Part shown: in pieces, positions 6,536 through 12,316 of the stretch
How positions within the stretch are numbered: position 1 is the stretch's first letter
Layout of the letters: each line of letters begins with the position of its first letter
Source of the DNA: Sphingobacteriales bacterium
GTDB lineage: Bacteria; Bacteroidota; Bacteroidia; Chitinophagales; Chitinophagaceae
Reading direction: 5' to 3'
Length of the DNA: 12,316 nucleotides
NCBI GenBank assembly: GCA_024640385.1
Contig: JAHEFC010000081.1
Coordinates: 1-12,316, forward strand
Program-made: the position numbers and the translations under genes
The notes under the pieces: generated by a model
Told to the model about the DNA's origin: nothing
What the model saw: only the letters and a program-made list of their open reading frames with translations
Databases searched by the model: none

Positions 6536-8086
6536 ATGCATCTCACCCTTCCAGAACATAAAGCTTTTCGGATCGTCACTGCTGGTTTTATACTTCTGAA
6601 ACTCTGCCTGCATTTCTTTACGAATTCCAACTACGAATTGCATCGGGACGAAATGCTGTATTTCAATATGGCTGATCACCTCAGTTTCGGTTATGCCACG
6701 GTGCCGCCGCTCACTGCTCTCTTTGCATTCATTGCCAAAACCATTTTTGGATTTTCAGTATTTGGGATAAGATTTTTTCCGGCAGTGCTGGGCGCTTTAT
6801 CTATGCTGATCATCGCAAAGATCATCTACCATCTGGGGGGAGGGCTGCTGGCATTGATGATCGCTATGACTGCCTTTGCACTGTCCCCGGGCTTTCTTCT
6901 CTTCAACAACCTGCTTACACCTAACGTATTTGAACAGTTCCTCTGGCTGCAGATCACCTATCTCCTGTTTCGCCTGGCAAATACAAAGAATCACGATCTC
7001 TGGCTGCCTGTCGGGATTTTTACCGGCCTTTCTTTCCTGGCAAAATATTCTGCTATTTATTTCATCGCAGGATTCCTGATCGCTATGCTGTTCAGCCAAT
7101 ATAAGAGATTGATGGCATCACATAAATTTTTGCTGGCGATTGGGATAGCCGTACTCATCTTCCTTCCTAATATCATATGGCAATACATTAATAGCTGGCC
7201 CCTGATACACCATATGAGTGAACTGAAAAGAACTCAATTGGTGAATATGAATTACACTGCTTTTTTCAAGGACCTATACAGCCTGAACGGCATAGCTAGC
7301 CTGGTCTGGCTTTTCGGGCTCATATCGTTGTTGTATTTCGTACCTGAAAAAAAATATCGTTTCATAGGCACCGCATCATTCATTATTATCATACTATTCC
7401 TGCTTTCGAATGGCAAGGCCTATTATATCATGGGCCTGTTCCCCTTCCTATTTGCATTTGGTGCTTATGCCATGGAGAAATATATCCCAAGGGTTTATGA
7501 TCAGGTCTTCCTCGCCATCTCCGCCATCGTATTGATCATAACCCTGCCATTCGTGATACCTGTGTTCAGCTTTGAACAGCTGGACAAATATGCTGCCCGG
7601 ACCAACCATGCTGTGATCTATCCTTTTTCGCGTTGGGAAGATGGAAAAAACCATGGACAGTCGCAGGTATTTGCAGATATGACAGGCTGGAGTGAACTGG
7701 CAGGCTATGTGGCAAATGCCTATGGGCAGTTAACTCCTGAAGAAAGATCGCGATCAACTATTTATGCTGAGAGGAATTACGGTTATGCCGGAGCAATACA
7801 TTTTTACAGCAAGGAATATGGCTTGCCGGATGCTATTACTTTTCTGGAAAGCTATGTCTACTGGTCGCCAGACAGCATCCCCAACGGCCCGATCATCTAT
7901 ATCCATTACGGGATCAATGGTTTGAAAGATAAGTTTAGGACAATCAAAGAAATTGGAGAAGTCAGGAACAAATACTTCAGGGAAAAAGGAGTGAAGGTCT
8001 TCCTGTGCAAAGACCCTTTGGTCAACATCACCGAACTATACCGGGAACAAAAAAAACAAGCCCTGATAGAGATGCTGCCAAACTGA
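6536..8086 (+). CDS. GT39-type (ArnT/PMT-like) integral membrane glycosyltransferase
   Basis: The protein has 516 residues. A first membrane helix (about 12-29) is followed by an extracytoplasmic loop with HRDEMLYFNMADHLSFGY (36-53) and VPPLTALFA. An Asp-Glu pair in the first loop (D38, E39 here) is the metal-binding signature of the GT-C fold shared by dolichyl-phosphate mannosyltransferases and ArnT. About nine to eleven further hydrophobic helices follow up to about residue 345, then a soluble C-terminal domain of some 165 residues exposed outside the cytoplasm. Such enzymes transfer a sugar from a polyprenyl-phosphate donor to a lipid or protein acceptor; donor and acceptor cannot be read from the sequence. 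The ATG at 6536 is the start that keeps the first helix whole, with AGG 7 bases upstream. The gene stands alone and is flanked on both sides by inverted copies of an 18-bp tandem repeat. Confidence 0.87.
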   Translation: MHLTLPEHKAFRIVTAGFILLKLCLHFFTNSNYELHRDEMLYFNMADHLSFGYATVPPLTALFAFIAKTIFGFSVFGIRFFPAVLGALSMLIIAKIIYHLGGGLLALMIAMTAFALSPGFLLFNNLLTPNVFEQFLWLQITYLLFRLANTKNHDLWLPVGIFTGLSFLAKYSAIYFIAGFLIAMLFSQYKRLMASHKFLLAIGIAVLIFLPNIIWQYINSWPLIHHMSELKRTQLVNMNYTAFFKDLYSLNGIASLVWLFGLISLLYFVPEKKYRFIGTASFIIIILFLLSNGKAYYIMGLFPFLFAFGAYAMEKYIPRVYDQVFLAISAIVLIITLPFVIPVFSFEQLDKYAARTNHAVIYPFSRWEDGKNHGQSQVFADMTGWSELAGYVANAYGQLTPEERSRSTIYAERNYGYAGAIHFYSKEYGLPDAITFLESYVYWSPDSIPNGPIIYIHYGINGLKDKFRTIKEIGEVRNKYFREKGVKVFLCKDPLVNITELYREQKKQALIEMLPN

Positions 8087-8121
8087 TCACATTCCCCACA
8101 TTCATCACATTCCCCACATTC
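8086..8121. repeat. tandem 18-bp repeat, C+A-rich copy (right arm of a distant inverted pair)
   Basis: Two exact copies of ATCACATTCCCCACATTC stand head to tail (8086-8103 and 8104-8121); the first base is the last base of the GT39 stop codon. The pair is the reverse complement of the repeat that follows the OmpA-like gene. It fills most of the 56-base gap between the convergent GT39 and ketosynthase genes. I find no other terminator-like structure in this gap. Confidence 0.9.
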
Positions 8122-8142
8122 GCAGCCCTCAACGTAATGAAC

Positions 8143-9213
8143 TCAGACCCTGTAGCAGGCTGCGTTGATATTCATTCCGGCACCCACAGAAGCGAACATG
8201 ATCACGTCACCTTTTTTCAATTCATGCCCTTCCTGCTTACCATGCAGTACCAGGTCGAGTAAAGTAGGAATGGTTGCCACAGAACTGTTGCCGAGCCAGT
8301 GAATACTCATGGGCATGATATCAGCAGGTGCTTTAACGCCGTATAATTTATACATCGCATGAACAATGGCCTCATCCATTTTTTCATTGGCCTGGTGTAT
8401 GAATACTTTTTTCAGGTCTTTGATATCAACCCCACTTTTGTCCAGGCATTCTTTCATGGCAGCAGGCACATACTTAACTGCATACTCATATACTTTCCTG
8501 CCTTTCATCTTGATGAATCTCACACGTGGATCGCTATTGGGGAAATAGCTTTTCCCCATATTGATATAGTAAGCTTCATCAACGCAATGCGAAGCCACGC
8601 TATAACCTAAAACACCACTCCCGTTCTCCGGTTCTTCCCTGAATTCAACTACAGTTGCACCCGCGCCGTCAGAAAATATCATGCTGTCCCGATCATAATT
8701 ATCGATCACCCTCGAGAGAGTCTCAGATCCTATGATCAATGCTTTTTTTGCAATGCCAGCCTTGAAATAAGCATCGGCCTGGATCAGTCCCTGTAACCAG
8801 CCCGGGCAACCGAACAGGATGTCATAGGCAATGCAGGCAGGATTTTTAATCCCCAGTTCATGTTTAACCCTGCTGGCCAATGAAGGCACTGCATCGGTTT
8901 GTATGGTATGTTTCACAACATCTCCGAAATTATGGGCAAATATGAGCTGGTCAAGGGTCTCCGGGTCCACACCACTGTCTTTGATGGCCTCACGGGCAGC
9001 TATAGCCGCCATACCGGAACAGTTCAGGTCCGAAGGCGCATATCTTCTTTCTTCAATACCGGTTATTGCCTTGAACTTATCTACCACCTCCTGGGGTGGG
9101 GTTTCAATCCGGTTATGCGTTTCGCTGTAAAAATTATGGATAGTAAAATCCCTGTTGGACTTTATATCAGGGGGAATGTAAGAACCCGTACCTGTGATCA
9201 CCGATCTTTTCAT
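8143..9213 (-). CDS. 3-oxoacyl-ACP synthase III (KAS III / FabH-like)
   Basis: Taking the ATG at 9213 gives a 356-residue protein starting MKRSVITGTGSYIPP, which matches the normal N-terminus of the family. The frame is open up to 9306, but the additional 31 residues do not look like family sequence, and an exact TAnnTTTG box lies between the two starts. The catalytic triad is visible: Cys136 in DILFGCPGWLQG, His273 in FIHQANEKMDEA and Asn309 in HWLGNSSVATIP. KAS III enzymes condense acyl-CoA with malonyl-ACP, either to start fatty acid synthesis or in specialised pathways. The sequence after the Cys (CPGW) differs from the CAGF/CSGF type of housekeeping FabH, and no other fab genes are nearby, so a special role is possible. 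An asparaginase-like gene lies upstream on the same strand, 123 bases away. Confidence 0.9.
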   Translation of the reverse strand: MKRSVITGTGSYIPPDIKSNRDFTIHNFYSETHNRIETPPQEVVDKFKAITGIEERRYAPSDLNCSGMAAIAAREAIKDSGVDPETLDQLIFAHNFGDVVKHTIQTDAVPSLASRVKHELGIKNPACIAYDILFGCPGWLQGLIQADAYFKAGIAKKALIIGSETLSRVIDNYDRDSMIFSDGAGATVVEFREEPENGSGVLGYSVASHCVDEAYYINMGKSYFPNSDPRVRFIKMKGRKVYEYAVKYVPAAMKECLDKSGVDIKDLKKVFIHQANEKMDEAIVHAMYKLYGVKAPADIMPMSIHWLGNSSVATIPTLLDLVLHGKQEGHELKKGDVIMFASVGAGMNINAACYRV

Positions 9214-9281
9214 CGTTGTTGCTTGTCTTTCTTGGAGGCCAAATGTATTCATTATTGGAAGAAGGACTGAATCTGGCTCTG

Positions 9282-9289
9282 CAAAATTA
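9282..9289 (-). promoter_or_regulatory. -7 promoter box for the KAS III gene
   Basis: Read on the minus strand this is TAATTTTG, an exact match to the Bacteroidota -7 element TAnnTTTG. It would start transcription near 9275 and leave a leader of about 60 bases before the ATG at 9213. The -33 TTTG is not clear; only TTG sequences occur at roughly the right place. Confidence 0.5.
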
Positions 9290-9336
9290 AAGTTTTGGAA
9301 CAACAATCAGAGTGTTCAGGTCAGTGGAAGATCTGG

Positions 9337-9825
9337 TTAACTCAGCTCTTCAAACTCACCGGTTTTCCTGTTCTTCCTTACATTGTTCCAGGGGAATACT
9401 CTTCCATTCATGGCAACGTACACTCCGGGAGCCAGCGACTGTACAAAAGCCATAGCAGATCCCAGGTTGAAAAGTCCGTCTGAGCTGCCGAATTTATAGG
9501 GGATCATAGCACCTGTGATAACGATGGTCTTATCCGTTATCCTGCCGGCCAGGAACCGGGCCGTATCGGCCATGGTATCTGTACCATGGGTAATGATGAT
9601 CTTTTTGGATTCGGTTTTCAGGCAATGGTCTGCGATCAGTATCCTGTCCTGCTCAGTCATATCGAGGCTATCTATCATCATCAGGGTCCGTATATCCACG
9701 TCAACGCGGCATCGGCCCAGCTTGAGCATTTCCGGAAGATGGGTATCCTTGAAAAACAATTCACCCGTAAGTTCATTGTACTCTTTGTCGAATGTACCGC
9801 CGGTGATCAGAATTCGGATAGGCAT
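9337..9825 (-). CDS. single-domain asparaginase-like protein
   Basis: The protein has 162 residues from the ATG at 9825. The frame also allows a TTG two codons earlier, which is less likely. It matches only the N-terminal catalytic domain of bacterial L-asparaginases: TGGTFDKEYN at 8-17 holds the nucleophile Thr11 and the hinge Tyr16, and THGTDTM at 79-85 holds the second Thr-Asp pair (Thr82, Asp83). A Lys near 151 may match the third catalytic residue. Full-length asparaginases have about 330 residues and a second domain. Here the frame closes cleanly after GEFEELS, and the following 123 bases hold a promoter rather than gene remains, so this looks like a genuine short form and not a recent truncation. 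It may hydrolyse asparagine or a related amide in the cytoplasm, but activity without the C-terminal domain is uncertain. A tandem-repeat hairpin lies just upstream. Confidence 0.85.
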   Translation of the reverse strand: MPIRILITGGTFDKEYNELTGELFFKDTHLPEMLKLGRCRVDVDIRTLMMIDSLDMTEQDRILIADHCLKTESKKIIITHGTDTMADTARFLAGRITDKTIVITGAMIPYKFGSSDGLFNLGSAMAFVQSLAPGVYVAMNGRVFPWNNVRKNRKTGEFEELS

Positions 9826-9828
9826 AAA

Positions 9829-9836
9829 CAAATTTA
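9829..9836 (-). promoter_or_regulatory. -7 promoter box very close to the asparaginase-like gene
   Basis: On the minus strand this reads TAAATTTG, an exact TAnnTTTG match. It ends only 3 bases before the ATG at 9825, so transcription from it would begin at or just after the start codon. If real, the mRNA is leaderless or starts inside the gene; otherwise the match is chance, which is easy in AT-rich DNA. The hairpin repeat begins directly upstream and no -33 TTTG is seen in it. Confidence 0.35.
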
Positions 9837-9918
9837 CGGATTGGCGGATTAGCGAATTGGCGAATTTTTTAGAAGTTAACTCCTAAAGAATCCGCCAATC
9901 CGACAATCCGTTAATCCG
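9837..9918. repeat. imperfect long hairpin built of 8-bp tandem units
   Basis: The left arm (9837-9866) is four runs of an 8-base unit of type GGATTGGC. The right arm (9889-9918) is its reverse complement over 30 bases with six differences, several of which still pair as G-U in RNA. Near the centre TTTAG (9868-9872) pairs with CTAAA (9883-9887), leaving a 10-base loop. The element starts 7 bases after the stop of the small membrane protein gene (minus strand) and ends next to the asparaginase-like gene. It may be the 3' end structure of the YceI / membrane protein transcript. Confidence 0.85.
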
Positions 9919-9924
9919 GTAATT

Positions 9925-10335
9925 CTAAGGGTTCAACGTCGCAAAAATAAGTCCAGCCACAAACGACTGAAGAATGCCATATCCAAGCCATGAAAGCACC
10001 ATTACCGGGGAGATGTCAATTGCGCTGAATGTCAGCCAGAGCACAGGCAACATGGCCACGATACCATATACGAACGCCATTTCCAAAGCCTTCATGAAAG
10101 TGCCGCCGGGCAGAATATCCTTATACCTTTCCCAGAACCATTTGAGCGCGATGCTCAGTACAAAAGGGTGGGCGTAGAACATCCAATCCGTGCCGGCGCT
10201 GGACCACCTGAATACAGGACTGAAATACTCTTCTGCCTGGCTGGGAAAAACATTGATCACAAAGTACAGCAGGGCAAGGCTGAGCAGTAATAAAACCACT
10301 CCGGAAACCAATATAGCTGATATCGCTTTTTTCAT
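9925..10335 (-). CDS. small integral membrane protein of unknown function
   Basis: The protein has 136 residues and about four hydrophobic helices (near 5-28, 50-68, 83-104 and 112-133). The start MKKAISAILVSGVV could be a signal anchor. The loop between helices one and two contains FPSQAEEYFSPVFRWSS and TDWMFYAHP, with several aromatic residues and a His at the membrane edge. I do not recognise the family. The gene begins 21 bases after the YceI gene on the same strand, so the two are very likely transcribed together. A membrane partner for a secreted YceI protein is a reasonable guess, by analogy with cytochrome b561 next to YceI in other bacteria, but the paired histidines of a b561 protein are not present. 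Confidence 0.8.
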   Translation of the reverse strand: MKKAISAILVSGVVLLLLSLALLYFVINVFPSQAEEYFSPVFRWSSAGTDWMFYAHPFVLSIALKWFWERYKDILPGGTFMKALEMAFVYGIVAMLPVLWLTFSAIDISPVMVLSWLGYGILQSFVAGLIFATLNP

Positions 10336-10356
10336 GTTTGAAGATGTTAATGTTGA

Positions 10357-10938
10357 TTATGAATTAAGTTTTCTGAAATATAAATTGAAGTGGACATTTA
10401 TCTCTTCGTTGATCTTGATCAGTCCGCCGATCTTCCTGGGAGCCTCCAGCTCAAAGTCTGAGAACTTCATGATCTTCTCCCCCTGCAGCCTGAGTTGATT
10501 GGAGCCGATATGGGAACAATTATAATTGATCTCCATCCTTTTTTTCTTTCCTGCCAGTTCGATATCCACCAGGCCCTTCACAATGCCTTCGCCGTGAAAC
10601 TCATCCAGTGAAATGAACCGGATCACCAGGTTAGGATAAGCGTCAGTCTTCAGCATCTTCCTGAAATCGGCCGTGATGTATTTATGATGACAATCAAACC
10701 TTTTTAGATCTACTGAAAGATTGCTGTTGGAAAAGAAATACTTTTTCCTGGCCTGGTCATTGACGCTTTTCAGGGTATCGGTCCTCACATACTCCCGGAT
10801 ATCACAGGTGAACTGGTTGATATTCGAACTTCCATCAATTGCGAGCGTACTGTTTCTTTCTATCACCCAGCTGCCCGATACGTTACGGGATTGAAAAGAG
10901 CTGAAGCAGATCAATATGATTAACAGCAGGAATCGCAT
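10357..10938 (-). CDS. secreted YceI-family (lipocalin-like) protein
   Basis: The protein has 193 residues. A short hydrophobic signal peptide (about 1-17) ends near FSSFQS. The mature part starts SGSWVIERNSTLAIDGSSNINQF; the W followed by S-x-L-x-I-x-G-x-(S/T)-N is the hallmark of the YceI domain, although the usual YceI His is replaced around GSSNIN. Later come the family-like DEFHGEGIVKGLVDIELAG and the closing strand pattern. YceI proteins form a lipocalin-like beta barrel in the periplasm and bind isoprenoids or other long hydrophobic molecules. The ligand here is unknown. It is the first gene of a likely two-gene unit with the small membrane protein that follows. The intergenic gap towards the porin gene contains a terminator, so it probably has its own promoter, which I could not place. 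Confidence 0.85.
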   Translation of the reverse strand: MRFLLLIILICFSSFQSRNVSGSWVIERNSTLAIDGSSNINQFTCDIREYVRTDTLKSVNDQARKKYFFSNSNLSVDLKRFDCHHKYITADFRKMLKTDAYPNLVIRFISLDEFHGEGIVKGLVDIELAGKKKRMEINYNCSHIGSNQLRLQGEKIMKFSDFELEAPRKIGGLIKINEEINVHFNLYFRKLNS

Positions 10939-10954
10939 AATTTAAGTTGAAACA

Positions 10955-10981
10955 AAGCCAGGCTGGTGTGCAACCTGGCTT
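10955..10981 (-). terminator. intrinsic terminator of the porin gene
   Basis: AAGCCAGG (10955-10962) and CCTGGCTT (10974-10981) form a perfect 8-bp stem with an 11-base loop, 24 bases after the porin stop on the minus strand. On that strand the stem is followed by TGTTTC, a moderate T-rich stretch. The stem ends 16 bases before the YceI start, so partial read-through into YceI is possible. Confidence 0.65.
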
Positions 10982-11005
10982 AAGTTAAAAACTAATCAGA
11001 AAAAA

Positions 11006-12316
11006 CTAGAAACCTACTACAGCTTCAATTACATAGCCATTGAATTTACCAGTAGCTCTATAATCTGAAGTTGGAAAATCTTTATACTTCTGGTCAACGA
11101 TCTCGGCTTTCATCATCACATTCCTTGTTATAAACCAGCCTGCTGCAAATGATGTGCGTACTACAGAAATGTCATTAGCCATACCTGCGAGGCGTCCATC
11201 AACTGTATTATAACGAGCACCGATGTATACACTTTCATTTTTAAAGAACCTGTACAAACCTTCTACTGCGAACTGATTCATTGTCCTGTCTTTTGTTTCG
11301 CTCTTTGCATATCCTTTGGCTTGTTCCAAAGTACCAAATATTTCAAATCCCTGGAACTTTGCAAATCCGTTCAAAGCCACAGCTGTAAGATGTTTACCCA
11401 TTCCCGGATTCAGGCGGCCAGAAAAAGCAACTGCTGTTGAAGCCGGAAGTGTTGAACCATATGGAACTTTTTCCATAACGTTCTGATAGTTGGATCCTGT
11501 ACGGTCACCACCATAAAGAGTGAGACCTGATCCTGCAGAACTGTTATTGGTGTATAAACTGGCTGTTGCACGAATCCTCAACTTAGGAGCAAATGATTTA
11601 TCAAAACCACCCTTGAAATAGAAAGATGGATTCCTGTTGGTATTTTTATCAGCAACTGCACTCTCACTGACTGAATCTACGTGGCCTTTGATCATACCAT
11701 TGGTAACGCCAATCATTCCAATGAAGGCACCTTTACGCAGGTAAACCTCACCACCGATCTCTGTTGCAAAGGCATCCATGATATTCTGCTCCATGAATGG
11801 AGAAAGCATTGTATTACCACCATCAGGGCGACGGAAGTGTGCATCACCATAGTTGATCTCCATATGACCTACTTTAATTGTAGCAACTTTCATCAGATCA
11901 TCCCAGAATTTACCTTTGAAGGGGAGCTTGTCAAACTGGATATATCCACCTTTTACCCATGCCTCATTGTGGTGACGAGCAGAAAGATATGTAGTCAGGT
12001 TCAGCCTGATACCGTCAGCAAGCTGAACGTCCATGTTCAGATTTGCCTGAGCGGTCATGAAACCTGGTTGAAGGGGATACAACTTATTAGTTGTCTTATA
12101 ATTCAGAGCTCCGTCATTTTCGTGTTTCAGATTCTGATATTGCTGAGTAAAACCAGCGCCAACACGTAAACGGAAGCCGTAGAAATTAGTACCCTGAACT
12201 TTTGGAGTTTCAAATGTATTTACACCACGCTGATCATAATAGTTGAAATACTGGATACTATCATAATACTGCATATAAGTCTTAATGAACTCTTTAGTAT
12301 CAATAGTAGGTGCTGC
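11006..12316 (-). CDS. outer-membrane beta-barrel porin-like protein (5' end outside window)
   Basis: The frame is open to the window edge, giving 436 residues; the Met at 12274 is internal, because 14 sense codons precede it, so signal peptide and true start are missing. The sequence alternates polar and hydrophobic residues in many amphipathic strands, and ends IEAVVGF with a terminal Phe, the usual signature for insertion by the BAM complex. The central stretch GHMEINYGDAHFRRPDGGN resembles porins of the phosphate-selective / OprO-like type in Bacteroidota, but this assignment is loose. The expected role is diffusion of small solutes across the outer membrane. Arg is mostly CGT or CGC, and GGT, GCT and ACT are common, whereas neighbours use AGA, AGG and CGG more, as expected for an abundant protein. 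A terminator follows the stop codon. Confidence 0.82.
   Translation of the reverse strand, partial: AAPTIDTKEFIKTYMQYYDSIQYFNYYDQRGVNTFETPKVQGTNFYGFRLRVGAGFTQQYQNLKHENDGALNYKTTNKLYPLQPGFMTAQANLNMDVQLADGIRLNLTTYLSARHHNEAWVKGGYIQFDKLPFKGKFWDDLMKVATIKVGHMEINYGDAHFRRPDGGNTMLSPFMEQNIMDAFATEIGGEVYLRKGAFIGMIGVTNGMIKGHVDSVSESAVADKNTNRNPSFYFKGGFDKSFAPKLRIRATASLYTNNSSAGSGLTLYGGDRTGSNYQNVMEKVPYGSTLPASTAVAFSGRLNPGMGKHLTAVALNGFAKFQGFEIFGTLEQAKGYAKSETKDRTMNQFAVEGLYRFFKNESVYIGARYNTVDGRLAGMANDISVVRTSFAAGWFITRNVMMKAEIVDQKYKDFPTSDYRATGKFNGYVIEAVVGF

Noticed and set aside
9214..9306. N-terminal extension of the KAS III protein
   Set aside because: The extra 31 residues do not resemble family sequence and a promoter box lies within the segment; the family start MKRSVITGTG fits the ATG at 9213.
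9214..9336. Degraded C-terminal domain of a truncated asparaginase
   Set aside because: I see no asparaginase-like peptide in this gap; it holds a promoter box and the leader of the KAS III gene.
11681..12169. 162-codon open frame on the plus strand inside the porin gene
   Set aside because: It is opposite a well-supported beta-barrel frame, lacks family motifs, and arises from the codon pattern of the porin.
12272..12274. ATG as the start of the porin gene
   Set aside because: The frame continues upstream to the window edge with 14 sense codons and the protein would lack a signal peptide, so this Met is internal.

Overview
The window looks like chromosomal DNA from a member of the Bacteroidota, most probably of the Chitinophagaceae type. 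The gene content fits this: an AraC regulator, a YncE-type propeller phosphoesterase, a short M1 peptidase, an OmpA-like lipoprotein, a GT39 membrane glycosyltransferase, a stand-alone asparaginase domain, a YceI protein and a beta-barrel porin. Signal peptides end in the Ala-Gln style common in the phylum, starts mostly lack strong Shine-Dalgarno sequences, and two upstream regions carry exact TAnnTTTG -7 boxes. There is no phage, transposase, CRISPR array, rRNA or tRNA. The genes read as ordinary cell-envelope and metabolic genes.

Layout. 1-3700, plus strand: the 3' end of an AraC-type regulator, a DoxX membrane protein fused in frame to a secreted beta-type domain, and a large secreted YVTN propeller/phosphoesterase. 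3709-3829: a large near-perfect inverted repeat between convergent genes. 3843-5432, minus: secreted M1 metallopeptidase. 5512-6378, plus: OmpA/MotB-type lipoprotein, then a tandem repeat and an intrinsic terminator. 6536-8086, plus: GT39-type glycosyltransferase. 8143-9213, minus: KAS III (FabH-like) ketosynthase. 9337-9825, minus: single-domain asparaginase-like protein. 9837-9918: another tandem-repeat hairpin. 9925-10938, minus: a small four-helix membrane protein and a secreted YceI protein, probably one transcript. 11006-12316, minus: an outer-membrane porin whose 5' end lies outside the window.

Most products act at the envelope (porin, OmpA lipoprotein, M1 peptidase, phosphoesterase, YceI, DoxX, GT39), but the alternating strands indicate several small independent transcription units rather than one system. 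I do not see a clear new multigene system. The most unusual signal lies between the genes. Three different intergenic loci each hold short tandem repeats matched by a reverse-complement copy: two as compact long hairpins, and one as a pair of arms 1.66 kb apart that flank the glycosyltransferase gene. Their sequences are unrelated but the design is the same, and in each case the C-poor arm comes first on the plus strand. The second point of interest is the DoxX fusion, which has what looks like a complete second signal peptide inside the reading frame.
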